Shown here piece by piece: positions 1-10,338 of a stretch of DNA of 64,000 bases (positions are counted from its first letter, which is position 1; each line of letters opens with the position of its first letter). The translations under genes and the position numbers were made by a program. Under the pieces are notes generated by a model. That model saw only the letters and a list, made by a program, of their open reading frames with translations, had not been told where the DNA came from and did not search any database. The stretch is from G963422745 sp965214285 (GTDB lineage: Bacteria; Actinomycetota; Acidimicrobiia; Acidimicrobiales; Aldehydirespiratoraceae), in assembly GCA_965214285.1 (NCBI GenBank), contig OZ243946.1, forward strand, positions 2,232,001 to 2,296,000, in the 5' to 3' direction.

Positions 1-1920
1 ATGGCGGTGCTCGACCTGCAGCGCTCGCGGGCGCTGCGGCTGCTGATATCGGAGGTGGAGGCGCTGTCGTCGGAGCTGTCGGTCAGCACCGCGGTGCGCG
101 CCATCGACGACGAGCTGGCGGCCCGGCTCGAAGCCGACCGCTCAGAGTTCCCCGGCATCAGCGCCCGTTTCGGGGCGCTCAGCGAGGGCGAGCCATACCG
201 CCAGCGCCTGGCCGTGATGCACCGCAGGCTCAGCGAGGCAGCGGCCGAGCCCCGAGGCGCCCGCGCCTACGCCGGCCCGGACGAGCTGGCCGCCGACCTG
301 GCCCAGATGCAGCGCTCGCTGGCCGCCAACCACGGCGAGCGGATCGCCGGGGGCCGCCTCGCCCGGCTGCAGCGACTGGTGTCGATGGTCGGCTTCCATC
401 TGGCGGTGCTCGACATCCGCGAGCACTCGCAGCGCCATCACGAGGCCCTCGCCCGCCGCTTCGAGGTGCTCGGCGTGGACTACGACAGCCTGGAGCGCGA
501 GCAGCGCATCGAGCTCCTGGGCGCCGAGCTGGCCAACCCCCGGCCGCTGGCCGTGCCCGGCAGCGTCACCGACAACCCCACCCTGGAGCTGTTCGCGGCG
601 CTGCGGGCACGCCTCGCCGCCGACGGCGACCACATCATCGAGTCCTACATCGTTTCGATGACCCAGGGGGTGGACGACCTGCTGGCACCGGCGGTGCTGG
701 CCCGCGACGTAGGCCTCGTCGACGTGGCCAACGGCATCGCCCGGATCGGCTTCGTGCCGCTGTTCGAGACCATCGACGACCTGCGCTCGATCGGGCCGAT
801 GCTGCGCCGCCTGTTCGAGATCGAGCCCTACCGGCGGCTGGTCGAGCTGCGCGGCGACCGCCAGGAGGTGATGGTCGGCTACTCCGACAGCAACAAGGAC
901 GGCGGCATCACCACCTCGCAATGGGAGATCCACCGGGCGCTGCGCACCATCGCCGAGGTGGCAGCCGACACCGGCATCGCCATCGACGTGTTCCACGGCC
1001 GTGGCGGCACCATCGGCCGCGGCGGCGGGCCCACCCACTCGTCGATCCTGGGCCAGCCGCCCGGCGCCGTGCGGGGGCTGGTGAAGGTCACCGAGCAGGG
1101 CGAGGTGGTGGCCGACAAGTACGGGCTGGCCAAGATCGCCCACCGCAACCTCGACCTGGCCGTCTCGGCGGTGGTCGAGGCGAGCCTGGCGCACCGCAGG
1201 CCGCGCACCGCGCCCGAGACCATGGCGCACTGGAACTCGGTGATGGACGAGATGTCCGCCGCTGCCTACACCGCTTACCGCTCGCTGCTGGAGCAGCCCG
1301 GCCTGGCGGAGTACTTCGTCACCTCCACCCCGGTCGAGGAACTGGCCGATCTCAACATCGGCTCCCGGCCGGCCCGACGGGCAGGAGCGGATGAGGGACT
1401 GGAGTCGCTGCGGGCCATTCCCTGGGTGTTCGGCTGGACCCAGTCGCGCCAGATCATCCCCGGCTGGTTCGGTGTCGGCAGCGGCCTGGCCGCGGCACGC
1501 CGGGCGGGCCACGGCGAGACGCTCTCGCAGATGCACGAGCACTGGCAGTTCTTCAAGACCTTCGTGTCCAACGTGGAGATGACCCTGGCCAAGACCGACC
1601 TGGCCATCGCCCGCCACTACGTGGACACCCTGGTCTCCCCGGAGCTGCACTTCCTGTTCGACCTGATCTGCGCCGAGCACGACCTGACCCTCGCCGAGCT
1701 CGAAGCGGTGACCGGAGCGGGCCTGCTCGCCCAGCACCCGATCCTGCTGCGCACCCTGCAGGTGCGCGACGTCTATTTGGATCCGATCAACGTGCTGCAG
1801 GTCGACCTGCTGGCCCGCAGCCGAGCGGGCACAGCCGACCCGGTTGAGCAGGCACGCATCCAGCGGGCGCTGCTGCTGACCGTCAACGGCGTGGCCGCGG
1901 GGATGCGCAACACCGGCTGA
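1..1920 (+). CDS. ppc: Phosphoenolpyruvate carboxylase, C-terminal part
   Basis: This protein makes oxaloacetate from PEP and bicarbonate, refilling the TCA cycle in the cytoplasm. The visible 639 residues carry the signature VGYSDSNKDGG (about residue 292) followed by FHGRGGTIGRGGGPTHSS (about 330-347), which holds the catalytic His and Arg, and the protein ends in the typical NTG tail. Family members are about 900 residues, so the N-terminal third with the TAHPTE-type catalytic His lies outside the window. The ATG at base 1 is therefore probably an internal Met codon. The next gene is convergent, and the 78-bp gap shows no clear terminator. Confidence 0.96.
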   Translation: MAVLDLQRSRALRLLISEVEALSSELSVSTAVRAIDDELAARLEADRSEFPGISARFGALSEGEPYRQRLAVMHRRLSEAAAEPRGARAYAGPDELAADLAQMQRSLAANHGERIAGGRLARLQRLVSMVGFHLAVLDIREHSQRHHEALARRFEVLGVDYDSLEREQRIELLGAELANPRPLAVPGSVTDNPTLELFAALRARLAADGDHIIESYIVSMTQGVDDLLAPAVLARDVGLVDVANGIARIGFVPLFETIDDLRSIGPMLRRLFEIEPYRRLVELRGDRQEVMVGYSDSNKDGGITTSQWEIHRALRTIAEVAADTGIAIDVFHGRGGTIGRGGGPTHSSILGQPPGAVRGLVKVTEQGEVVADKYGLAKIAHRNLDLAVSAVVEASLAHRRPRTAPETMAHWNSVMDEMSAAAYTAYRSLLEQPGLAEYFVTSTPVEELADLNIGSRPARRAGADEGLESLRAIPWVFGWTQSRQIIPGWFGVGSGLAAARRAGHGETLSQMHEHWQFFKTFVSNVEMTLAKTDLAIARHYVDTLVSPELHFLFDLICAEHDLTLAELEAVTGAGLLAQHPILLRTLQVRDVYLDPINVLQVDLLARSRAGTADPVEQARIQRALLLTVNGVAAGMRNTG

Positions 1921-1998
1921 GCAGACGCCGGGCCAACAGACGCCGGCTGAGCGATCACCGGCTGAGGCCGGGCCGGGGCGGGCCGATCAGGCTGCGCC

Positions 1999-2799
1999 TC
2001 AGCGGCGACGGAACTGCGGGGTGCGCTTCTCTGCGAAGGCTCGGGGCCCTTCCTTGGCGTCTTCGCTTTGCATCACCTGCGGCGCGTAGGCGTCCTCGTG
2101 CGCCCAGGCCTCCTCCTCGGTCATGCCCGAGGTCTCGTGCAGCGTGCGCAGCACCGCCTCCACGGCCAGCGGGCCGTTGGCGGCCACCGTGTCGGCCACC
2201 TCCAGGGCGTGCTCCAGCGCTGTGCCGTCTGGCACCACCCTGCTCACCAGGCCCATCCGCAAGGCCTCCTCCGCGCTGATGTGCTTGCCGGTCAGCAGGA
2301 TGTCCGCGGCGTTGGCGTAGCCGATCTGGCGGGCCAGGCGCACCGCGGAGCCGCCCATCGGGTACAGCGACCAGCGCACCTCCGACACCCCGAAACGGGC
2401 TGACTCCGCGGCGATGCGGATGTCGGTGCCCTGCAGGATCTCAGTCCCGCCGGCGATGGCCACGCCCTCCACGGCGGCCACGATCGGCTTGCTCGGGCGG
2501 GCCAGCTTGAGCAGTCCCTGCCAGATGAAGTCGGTGCCTTCTGCGGCCATGGCGCCCTTCACGTCCCAGTCGTCGGTCTCGGCCACGTCTCCGCTCAGGC
2601 CCCGCAGGTCCATCCCGGCGGAGAAGTCGCCGGCTGCGCCGGTGAGCACGATGCAGCGGATGTCGTCGTCGGCCGACGCGTCGGCCCAGGCGTCGCGCAT
2701 GCGACCGAACATCTGCAGGGTCATCGCGTTCTTGCGCGCCGGGCGGTTCATGGTGGCGATCATCACCGCGCCGCGCTTCTCTGTCAGCAGGTCGGCCAT
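1999..2799 (-). CDS. Enoyl-CoA hydratase/isomerase family protein
   Basis: This is a 266-residue crotonase-fold enzyme, probably acting on an enoyl-CoA in fatty-acid or related acyl-CoA breakdown. The oxyanion-hole segments DFSAGMDL (about 58-65) and GVAIAGGTE (about 112-120) are present. The first catalytic acid lies in FGVSEVRW. The position of the second Glu of classical hydratases appears to be Asp in AADILLTG, so isomerase or another crotonase activity is possible and the substrate is not assigned. A TTACTG/GTTACT hexamer about 6-7 nt upstream of the ATG and the lack of a Shine-Dalgarno suggest a leaderless message. It lies 87 bp downstream of trpA on the same strand. Confidence 0.85.
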   Translation of the reverse strand: MADLLTEKRGAVMIATMNRPARKNAMTLQMFGRMRDAWADASADDDIRCIVLTGAAGDFSAGMDLRGLSGDVAETDDWDVKGAMAAEGTDFIWQGLLKLARPSKPIVAAVEGVAIAGGTEILQGTDIRIAAESARFGVSEVRWSLYPMGGSAVRLARQIGYANAADILLTGKHISAEEALRMGLVSRVVPDGTALEHALEVADTVAANGPLAVEAVLRTLHETSGMTEEEAWAHEDAYAPQVMQSEDAKEGPRAFAEKRTPQFRRR

Positions 2800-2886
2800 G
2801 GCGGCACAGTAACGAATCAGCCGGCCTCCGGCGAAGCCGAGGCGAGCGCAGCCGGCCGCGTCCGCGGGCTCAGCCGGCCGCCTGGC

Positions 2887-3681
2887 TCAGCCGGCGTCGA
2901 GCGCCGCCCGAAACGAACCCACCAGCTCGCCGACGCCCTCAGGCCCGGCGCGGTCCAGCATCCGCTGCACCACCGCCGAGCCGACCACCACGCCATCGGC
3001 GACCTCGCAGGCCTCGAGGGCCTGGGCTGGCGTGCCGACGCCGACACCGACCAGCACGGCCATGTCGGTCACTGCCTTGAGACGGGCCGCGATCAGCTTC
3101 GCGGATGCTGCCAGCTCGTCTCGCACCCCGGTCACCCCTAAAAGCCCGACGGCATACACGAAGCCCCGCGAGCGCTCGCAGATCAGCCCGAGCCGCTCGT
3201 CAGGGGTGGTCGGCGCGGCCAGCAGCACCGTCTCGATGGCCGCTGAGTCCGCGGCGGCGCTCCAGGGGCCGAGCTCCTCAAGGGGGATGTCGGGCAGGAT
3301 GCAGCCGCTCACACCCGCTCCGGCCAGGGTGCTGGCGAAGCGGTCCCAGCCCATGCGGTAGGCGATGTTGCCATAGGTCATCACCACGGTCGGCACGCCG
3401 ATGTCGGCGTTGCGCACGGCGTCGAGGATCGCCTGCGGGGTGGCGCCTGCGGCCAGGGCCAGGTCGTTGGCTCGCTGGATGGTGGGCCCGTCCATCACCG
3501 GATCCGAGAACGGCACCCCGATCTCCAGGGCATCCGCGCCTGCGGCCGCCGCTGCCTGCATCGTGGTGAGCCAGTCGTCGCCGAGACCGCCGGTGAGATA
3601 CGGCACCAGCGCCTTGCCCCCGCGGTCTCGTCGGCTCTGCAGCGCCTCGGCGACAGCACCCGCAGCGACGCTTGCGCTCAC
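2887..3681 (-). CDS. trpA: Tryptophan synthase alpha chain
   Basis: TrpA cleaves indole-3-glycerol phosphate to indole and glyceraldehyde-3-phosphate in the alpha2beta2 tryptophan synthase. The TIM-barrel signature ALEIGVPFSDPVMDGPTIQR places the catalytic acids at about Glu53 and Asp64. I chose the GTG start at 3681 because it overlaps the trpB stop as GTGA (coupled translation) and gives a normal 264-residue protein. The reading frame stays open about 120 codons further upstream inside trpB, but that part is a shadow. It is the last gene of trpF-trpB-trpA. Confidence 0.95.
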   Translation of the reverse strand: MSASVAAGAVAEALQSRRDRGGKALVPYLTGGLGDDWLTTMQAAAAAGADALEIGVPFSDPVMDGPTIQRANDLALAAGATPQAILDAVRNADIGVPTVVMTYGNIAYRMGWDRFASTLAGAGVSGCILPDIPLEELGPWSAAADSAAIETVLLAAPTTPDERLGLICERSRGFVYAVGLLGVTGVRDELAASAKLIAARLKAVTDMAVLVGVGVGTPAQALEACEVADGVVVGSAVVQRMLDRAGPEGVGELVGSFRAALDAG

Positions 3682-4901
3682 GACGAGCCAGCGCCGGCGT
3701 CGGCTGAGCCGGAGCCAGCGCCAGCGCCTGCCGCTCTGTCGCCCATGCCCAGCACGTCCATCATCTGCGCCACGTCCTTGTCGCCTCTGCCGCTGAGGTT
3801 GACCAGCACCGTCTTGCCTGCCAGCTCGCTGCGCTGCCTCGAGACCCAGGCGATGGCATGGGCGGACTCCAGGGCGGCGATGATGCCCTCGCTGCGGGCC
3901 AGCAGCCCGAACGCCTCGATCACCTCGTCGTCGGAGACCGGCTCGTAGCGGGCGCGTCCGCTGGCCGCCAGATGGGCGTGCTCGGGGCCGATGCCGGGGT
4001 AGTCGAGGCCCGCCGATATCGACTCGGCTTCGAGCACCTGTCCCCATTCGTCCTGCATCAGATACGAGTGCGAGCCGTGCACGATCCCCGGCACGGCACG
4101 GCCGACCGCTGCGCCGCCCTGGGGCTCCACGCCGATCAGCTCAACCGCAGGGTCGTCCGCGAAGCCCGAGAAGATGCCGGCCGCGTTGCTGCCGCCGCCC
4201 ACACAGGCGACCACCGCATCAGGCAGGCCGTCGTCGGCCAGCGCGGCGCACTGAGCGCGTGCCTCCTCGCCGATCACCCGGTGGAACTCGCGCACCATCC
4301 ACGGGTAGGGGTGCGGCCCCATCACCGAGCCCAGGCAGTAGTGGGTGTCCTCCACGGCTGCCACCCAGTAGCGCATGGCCTCGTTCACGGCGTCCTTGAG
4401 TGTGCGAGAGCCCGACTCGGCGGGGCGGACCTCGGTGCCGAGCAGCTGCATGCGGAACACGTTGAGCTTCTGGCGCTCGATGTCGACGGTGCCCATGTAG
4501 ACGATGCAGTCCATGCCGAACAGCGCCGCCGCGGTCGCCGTGGCCACGCCGTGCTGGCCTGCCCCGGTCTCGGCCACCAGGCGGGTCTTGCCCATGCGCC
4601 GGGCCAGCAGCGCCTGGCCCAGCACGTTGTTGATCTTGTGGCTGCCGGTGTGGTTGAGATCCTCTCGCTTCAGCAGCACCCGGCAGCCCAGCTCGGCCGA
4701 CAGGTTGGCGCACTCGGTGAGCGGCGACGGGCGCCCCGCGTAGTCGCTGAGCAGCTCGTGAAGCTCGGCCCGGAATCCGGGGTCGCCCCAGGCGTCGGCG
4801 AACGCCGCGGCCAGCTCCTGGCAGGCTGGCACCAGGGTCTCGGGCACGTACATGCCGCCGAACTCGCCGAACCGGCCGTCGACGGGGTCGGCCATGGTCA
4901 T
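3678..4901 (-). CDS. trpB: Tryptophan synthase beta chain
   Basis: TrpB condenses indole with serine to give tryptophan, using PLP. The PLP lysine is Lys89 in HTGSHKINN, and the phosphate-binding loop GGGSNAAG is near residue 235. The start at 4901 overlaps the trpF stop as ATGA, which favours it over the second in-frame ATG two codons later. The length of 407 residues is normal. The last 20 or so residues are a low-complexity Gly/Ala/Ser tail that continues beyond the usual end of the family. Confidence 0.97.
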   Translation of the reverse strand: MTMADPVDGRFGEFGGMYVPETLVPACQELAAAFADAWGDPGFRAELHELLSDYAGRPSPLTECANLSAELGCRVLLKREDLNHTGSHKINNVLGQALLARRMGKTRLVAETGAGQHGVATATAAALFGMDCIVYMGTVDIERQKLNVFRMQLLGTEVRPAESGSRTLKDAVNEAMRYWVAAVEDTHYCLGSVMGPHPYPWMVREFHRVIGEEARAQCAALADDGLPDAVVACVGGGSNAAGIFSGFADDPAVELIGVEPQGGAAVGRAVPGIVHGSHSYLMQDEWGQVLEAESISAGLDYPGIGPEHAHLAASGRARYEPVSDDEVIEAFGLLARSEGIIAALESAHAIAWVSRQRSELAGKTVLVNLSGRGDKDVAQMMDVLGMGDRAAGAGAGSGSADAGAGSS

Positions 4902-5590
4902 CGGTGCGGATCCTCCTCCCAGTCATACGGCGCATCGGCCGAGGGCAGCACAGGCTCGCCGGGCGGGTCGTCGGAGTCGTCGCTCTCGCCTGCCGTCTTG
5001 GCCGCCTCGATGAAGCGGCGCAGTTTCAGCGGGTCCTTCACGCCCGGCGCAGCCTCGACTCCGCTGGACACGTCCACGCCCCAGGGATGCACCCTGGCGA
5101 TGGCCTCGGCAACGTTGCCCGGCGTGAGACCGCCGGCGAGCAGCAGCCGGTGGCCTGCGAGGGGCGCGTCCTCGGCGAGGCTCCAGTCGAACACCTCGCC
5201 GCTGCCGGGCCGGGCCGAGTCCACCAGGATCACGTCTGCGTTGTAGGCGGCCAGGTTCGACAGGCCGGGATGGCCCGCCGGGAAGGCCTTGATGACGGTG
5301 GGCACCTGCTCGCGCACCGCCCTGGTCTGCTCTGGGGTCTCGTGGCCGTGAAGCTGGGCGGCGCCGAGGCCGGCGCGGGTGACGACCTCGACCACCCGGT
5401 CCGGCAGGGAGTCGCGGAACACGCCCACGGTGAGAACGTCGGGCGGCAGGCGGCGCACGATGTCACGGGCCTTGTCCGTCGCGATCAGCCGGGAGCTGGG
5501 GGCGAACACGAAGCCCAGGGCGTCCGCGCCCAGCGCCACCGCGAGCAGGGCGTCGTTCTCGCGGGTGATCCCGCAGATCTTGACGAACAT
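4898..5590 (-). CDS. trpF: Phosphoribosylanthranilate isomerase
   Basis: TrpF performs the Amadori rearrangement of phosphoribosylanthranilate, the third step of tryptophan synthesis. The start MFVKICGIT carries the catalytic Cys in KICGIT; the general-acid Asp lies in ILVDSARPGSG, and a GGLTPGNV phosphate-binding motif follows. The 230-residue length from the ATG at 5590 fits the family; open frame further upstream lacks homology. The C-terminal 25 or so residues are an acidic Pro-rich extension. It heads trpF-trpB-trpA and has a TAGCGT hexamer 7 nt before the ATG, so it is probably leaderless. Confidence 0.95.
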   Translation of the reverse strand: MFVKICGITRENDALLAVALGADALGFVFAPSSRLIATDKARDIVRRLPPDVLTVGVFRDSLPDRVVEVVTRAGLGAAQLHGHETPEQTRAVREQVPTVIKAFPAGHPGLSNLAAYNADVILVDSARPGSGEVFDWSLAEDAPLAGHRLLLAGGLTPGNVAEAIARVHPWGVDVSSGVEAAPGVKDPLKLRRFIEAAKTAGESDDSDDPPGEPVLPSADAPYDWEEDPHR

Positions 5591-5597
5591 CGCTCTG

Positions 5598-5603
5598 ACG
5601 CTA
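5598..5603 (-). promoter_or_regulatory. Leaderless -10 hexamer of trpF
   Basis: TAGCGT lies 7 nt before the trpF ATG with no Shine-Dalgarno between. The same spacing recurs at many gene starts here. This implies that trpF-B-A has its own promoter, separate from hisI-trpE-ygfZ-trpC upstream. Confidence 0.5.
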
Positions 5604-5746
5604 GCCGCCAAGCCCGCGCGGCTGCTGCCGGCTGCCGTTCGCCGCGCAGGCGGGCGATGGGCTAGCGGCCTGGCCGGCGCCCTGAGCGCGGCCGCGCGCC
5701 GCATTGGAGCATGTTCGTCTGGCTTTGTTCGGCTCGACGGGTGGGC

Positions 5747-6328
5747 TCAGGGGGTTGCCCTGAAGGTCTGGCGCTGAATGCCGGCTGCCTCGTCGTAGCA
5801 GTCGGCCGCTTCGAAGGCGTCGATCTCCATGATCTCATCCCGGGTCGGATCCGGGGGGACGTCGTGGCCGAGATCGCGCATGCACTGACCGGCCTGGCGG
5901 AGCCACTCGGCTTCCTGTTCGGCCGTGGGAGCGTTCTGCTCGGCGAAGACGATGCCGACCACTTCGTAGTAGTCAGCGCGACAGTCGTCGTGCACCTGGT
6001 CTTCCTCTTCTTGGTCGAGGACATCGGACATGTGGCTGATCGTGTCGCCGGTCGGCAGCAGCTCGTACCACTGGACTTTGATGCCCTTCTCCTCCATGCA
6101 AGAGACGTAGCTCAGGTAGGCGGCTTCGCGCTCCGCCGCGGTCACCACCCCGTCCTCGAGGTAGGGCCGCTCGAACTCGGAGCCGCCTTCGGCGATCATC
6201 TCAGCGATCCACTGCTGCCTCTGGGTCGCCGGGTCGGCGGTGTCGGCGTCGTCGCCGCATCCGCTCTGCAGCACAGCCACCACCGCCACCAGCCCGAGCA
6301 GGACCCGCCGCGTACTGGTCCTCGTCAC
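5747..6328 (-). CDS. Small lipoprotein of a local paralogous family (copy 1)
   Basis: This is a 193-residue exported lipoprotein of unknown function. A positively charged start, a hydrophobic core and the lipobox VLQSGC give lipidation at about Cys23. The mature part holds YLEDGVVTAAERE, then YVSCMEEKGIKV, then two more conserved Cys near the C-terminus (GQCMRD and ADCYDE). The same pattern recurs in the lipoproteins at 13598-14290 and 14955-15416 and in the fragment at 17786-17869. The start GTG at 6328 has a good AGGAG (6337-6341). An ECF-type box lies 42 nt further upstream. It sits between trpC and trpF but has its own promoter, so it is unlikely to be a trp function. Confidence 0.85.
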   Translation of the reverse strand: MTRTSTRRVLLGLVAVVAVLQSGCGDDADTADPATQRQQWIAEMIAEGGSEFERPYLEDGVVTAAEREAAYLSYVSCMEEKGIKVQWYELLPTGDTISHMSDVLDQEEEDQVHDDCRADYYEVVGIVFAEQNAPTAEQEAEWLRQAGQCMRDLGHDVPPDPTRDEIMEIDAFEAADCYDEAAGIQRQTFRATP

Positions 6329-6370
6329 GACACGTTCTCCTATTCCTTGGTGATCAGTGTCACCAGGTAC

Positions 6371-6399
6371 ATGGCCGGCACAAGCCCCGATCTTTCACC
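6371..6399 (-). promoter_or_regulatory. ECF sigma-type promoter box A (lipoprotein copy 1)
   Basis: On the minus strand GGTGAAAGAT (6390-6399) is followed by TGCCGGCCAT (6371-6380), with 13 bp between TGAAAG and CCGGCCAT. The same 29-bp arrangement occurs at 14717, 16197 and 17619, the last upstream of an ECF sigma gene. I infer -35 and -10 elements of that sigma factor. Confidence 0.8.
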
Positions 6400-6436
6400 C
6401 TGGACGAGATTTCTTCTGCGCAGGCTGGGCGACGGG

Positions 6437-7213
6437 CTAACGGCCCCGCAGACGGCGCAGATGCGCTGCGGGATCGTCGGCGGTGACCAGGCTCTCCCCG
6501 ACCAGCACCGCCTGGTAGCCGGCCTCGGTCAGCCTCGCCACGTCGTCTCGGTCGCGCACCCCGGACTCGGCTACTCGCACCACGCCTTCGGGGATCAGCG
6601 GCGCCATGCGAACGGCCCTGTCGGTGTCGACCTCGAAGCTCACCAGGTCGCGCTGGTTCACTCCGATCAGGTCCGCCCCCGCTGCCAGGGCTCGCTCCAG
6701 TTCGGCCTCGTCGTGGATCTCCACCAGGGCGTCGATGCCGATCTCGCCAGCCAGGCTGCAGAACTCGCTGAGTTCGGCGTCGTCGAGAGCCGCGGCGATG
6801 AGCAGCACGCAGTCGGCGCCCATCAGCCTCGCGTCGAGCACGTCGCGGGCATCCACCGTGAAGTCCTTGCGCAGCACCGGCAGCGCGGTGCTCTCACGGG
6901 CGGCTCGGAGATCGTCGGCGGAGCCTGCGAACCATTCGGCGTCGGTCAGCACCGACAGGCAGGCAGCGCCGCCCGATGCGTAAGCCCGTGCCAGCCCGGC
7001 CGGGTCGAGATCGGCCCACAGGTCGCCCTTGGAAGGAGAGCGCCGCTTGATCTCGGCGATCACCCCCGGGGGATCGGCAGCGGCCAGAGCCGCCCGGAAC
7101 CCCCTGGCCGGAGCGGCCTCGAGCGCCTGGTTCAGCAGCGCATCGAAATCGCGCTCGTCCGCGGCCGACCGCGCGCGGTGGGCAGCCAGGATGCGGTCGA
7201 GGTAGGTGCTCAG
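6437..7213 (-). CDS. trpC: Indole-3-glycerol-phosphate synthase, apparent CTG start
   Basis: TrpC closes the indole ring by decarboxylating cyclization of CdRP. VIAEIKRRSPSKG carries the substrate-binding Lys, VLRKDFTVD the catalytic Lys and VAESGVRD the phosphate-binding segment. The first in-frame GTG (7063) would delete about 50 residues that are clearly family-like (STYLDRILAAHRARSA...). The only codon at the expected place is CTG at 7213, which overlaps the previous stop as CTGA, the same geometry as the ATGA/GTGA joints elsewhere. With it the protein is 258 residues, normal for TrpC. The CTG start is inferred. Confidence 0.9.
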   Translation of the reverse strand: MSTYLDRILAAHRARSAADERDFDALLNQALEAAPARGFRAALAAADPPGVIAEIKRRSPSKGDLWADLDPAGLARAYASGGAACLSVLTDAEWFAGSADDLRAARESTALPVLRKDFTVDARDVLDARLMGADCVLLIAAALDDAELSEFCSLAGEIGIDALVEIHDEAELERALAAGADLIGVNQRDLVSFEVDTDRAVRMAPLIPEGVVRVAESGVRDRDDVARLTEAGYQAVLVGESLVTADDPAAHLRRLRGR

Positions 7214-7518
7214 AGGTCGATGCCCTTTGCGGCCGACGGGTCGAGCATGACCAGCTCCGGCTCGCCGCCCACCAGGTCGCCCATGGCGGCGAGCAGCGCC
7301 TGCATGGCGTCCGAGCCGGAGTGGACTGCCAAGGCGTCGGAGTCGGCGTAGACCTCGTAGACGTAGGCGGTGCTGCGGTCGCTGTCCCAGTTGAGGACGT
7401 ACAGCTCGGTGCCTTCCTCTTCGGCGACGGCGTCGAACATGGCGCTCATGGCCGTATCGAAGTCGTCGGCCGATCCTGGCTTGACGGGGATCTTGGCGAG
7501 AAGTGCGACTTTGGGCAT
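7210..7518 (-). CDS. ABM-family (antibiotic biosynthesis monooxygenase-like) small protein
   Basis: This 102-residue protein has the ferredoxin-like ABM pattern: an N-terminal beta strand (MPKVALLAKIPVKPG), a helix, and the strand pair ELYVLNWDSDRSTAYVYEVY. Such proteins are often dimeric monooxygenases or quinone-modifying enzymes, but many lack a known substrate. AGGA lies before the ATG. It sits in the hisI-trpE-ygfZ-trpC run and its stop overlaps the trpC start, so it is co-transcribed. A role in tryptophan synthesis is not shown. Confidence 0.75.
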   Translation of the reverse strand: MPKVALLAKIPVKPGSADDFDTAMSAMFDAVAEEEGTELYVLNWDSDRSTAYVYEVYADSDALAVHSGSDAMQALLAAMGDLVGGEPELVMLDPSAAKGIDL

Positions 7519-7568
7519 GGCGGCGATCCTATTGGGCTGGAGCGATGTCGGGCCAAGCGCCGGAGGGC

Positions 7569-8311
7569 TCAGCCGCTGATCGGCTCGACGACGACCGCGG
7601 CCACGCCGCCGACCTGCACCTCGGCGCCGATCTGCACCGTGCGCTTCAGCGGGGCCAAGGCGACATCGCCGCAGGCGGAGCTGACCCGCCCGACCTCGGT
7701 GCCCCCGAAGACGACCTCGTCGCCTGCTTGCACTGCGCCCTCGGCGTGCAGCACCCGCACCGGGCGGGGCACGTTGCCGCCTCTGCTGTCGATGCGGGCC
7801 ACCAGCTCCTGGCCGGTGTAGCAGCCCTTGGTGAAGCTGACTGCTTGGTCGATCATGGCCTGTCCGGCCTCGGCCGGGATGGTCGACTCGGTGATCTCGG
7901 CGCCCATGCGCGGCATCAGGGCGAGTATCCGCCGGCGCTCGTCGGCTGGGTCGCTGAGGCCGGGCCAGCTCAGCGGCGCCGGGATCGCAGCGCCCGCAGG
8001 CTCGAAGCGCACGTCGGTGCGCAGCACGAAACGGCGCAGCCGATCGGCGAGCGCCTCGCCGTGGCCGGCGTCAACGTCGAGCAGGAACTCCTCGGCGGAT
8101 ACCCGGTGGATGCGGAACAGGGCGACCATCTTCCCCGTGGGCGCAAGCGCCAGCGACCAGGCCGTGTCGCCGTCGGCCATCGCGCACACATCGGCTGAGA
8201 TCTGGCCCTGCAGGTAAGCCTCGGCGTCGCTGCCCGCGGCCCGGATCGTGTCACGCTCCGGCAACGAGCCAGCCGACCCGGCAGCCGGGTCTGGCGAGAC
8301 GGCCCCGCTGG

Positions 8312-8315
<4 letters not shown>
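7569..8315 (-). CDS. ygfZ: YgfZ/GcvT-family folate-binding protein
   Basis: YgfZ-type proteins help maintain or repair iron-sulfur enzymes in a folate-dependent way. The hallmark K-G-C-Y-T-G-Q-E is present in FTKGCYTGQELVAR at about residue 160, and the barrel-like C-terminal domain follows. I chose GTG at 8315 because it overlaps the trpE stop as GTGA; this gives 248 residues. It has an operon link to trpE upstream and the ABM protein and trpC downstream. The window also encodes FeS assembly (suf) and the FeS enzyme LipA, but those are far away. Confidence 0.88.
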
Positions 8316-9853
<1,538 letters not shown>

Positions 9854-9856
9854 CGC

Positions 9857-10279
9857 TCAGGAGAACTCCAGCGTCTCGGGGCCGACCACGCTGCGGTAGT
9901 AGCAAGTTTGCCGTGCCGTGCCGTCGGCGCCTGCGGTGTGGCAGACCCCGCTGCCCAGCTTGCGCACCCGGTACAGCAGGCTGTTCTGCTCGCAGTTGAC
10001 CGCCACCTCGACCACCTCCAGAGCGTCGCCGGAGGTGGCCCCCTTGCGCCACAGCGTCGCCCGAGAAGTGGAGTAGAGCACCGCCAAGCCGGTGGCGAGG
10101 GTCTCGGCGAAGGCCTGCTCGTCGGCGTAGGCAACGAAGAGCACCTCGCCGGAGTCGGCGTCCTGGAGCACCACCGGCAGCACCCGGTGGCCGTCACGGG
10201 CGATGGCGGCGAGCTTGTCGAAGTCGAGCCGGAGCGCGAGGCCTTCCTCCAGGTCGTTCACGGCGGCGTCGTCGGCCAT
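9857..10279 (-). CDS. hisI: Phosphoribosyl-AMP cyclohydrolase
   Basis: HisI opens the adenine ring of PR-AMP, the third histidine step. The 140-residue protein has YSTSRATLWRKGATSG and the metal-binding cysteines in VNCEQNS, GVCHT and QTCYYR. Where classical enzymes have the Mg-binding D-C-D-x-D, this one has N-C-E-Q-N. Because the rest is intact I read this as a subfamily variant, not decay. No HisE domain is fused. A TAGGCT hexamer 6 nt before the ATG suggests a leaderless start of the hisI-trpE-ygfZ-ABM-trpC operon. It is separated from the other his genes by about 7.6 kb. Confidence 0.9.
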   Translation of the reverse strand: MADDAAVNDLEEGLALRLDFDKLAAIARDGHRVLPVVLQDADSGEVLFVAYADEQAFAETLATGLAVLYSTSRATLWRKGATSGDALEVVEVAVNCEQNSLLYRVRKLGSGVCHTAGADGTARQTCYYRSVVGPETLEFS

Positions 10280-10285
10280 GGCCCA

Positions 10286-10291
10286 AGCCTA
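10286..10291 (-). promoter_or_regulatory. Leaderless -10 hexamer of hisI
   Basis: TAGGCT lies 6 nt upstream of the hisI ATG with no Shine-Dalgarno. This makes hisI the first gene of a transcript running through trpC. Confidence 0.45.
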
Positions 10292-10338
10292 CGAGCGCCG
10301 CCGTGCTCGGCAGCCTGCACAGGCCTCAGCGGCAGCGC

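Noticed and set aside
5711..7351. 546-codon + strand frame over lipoprotein 1 and trpC
   Set aside because: It is the antisense shadow of clearly assigned genes and has no start signal.
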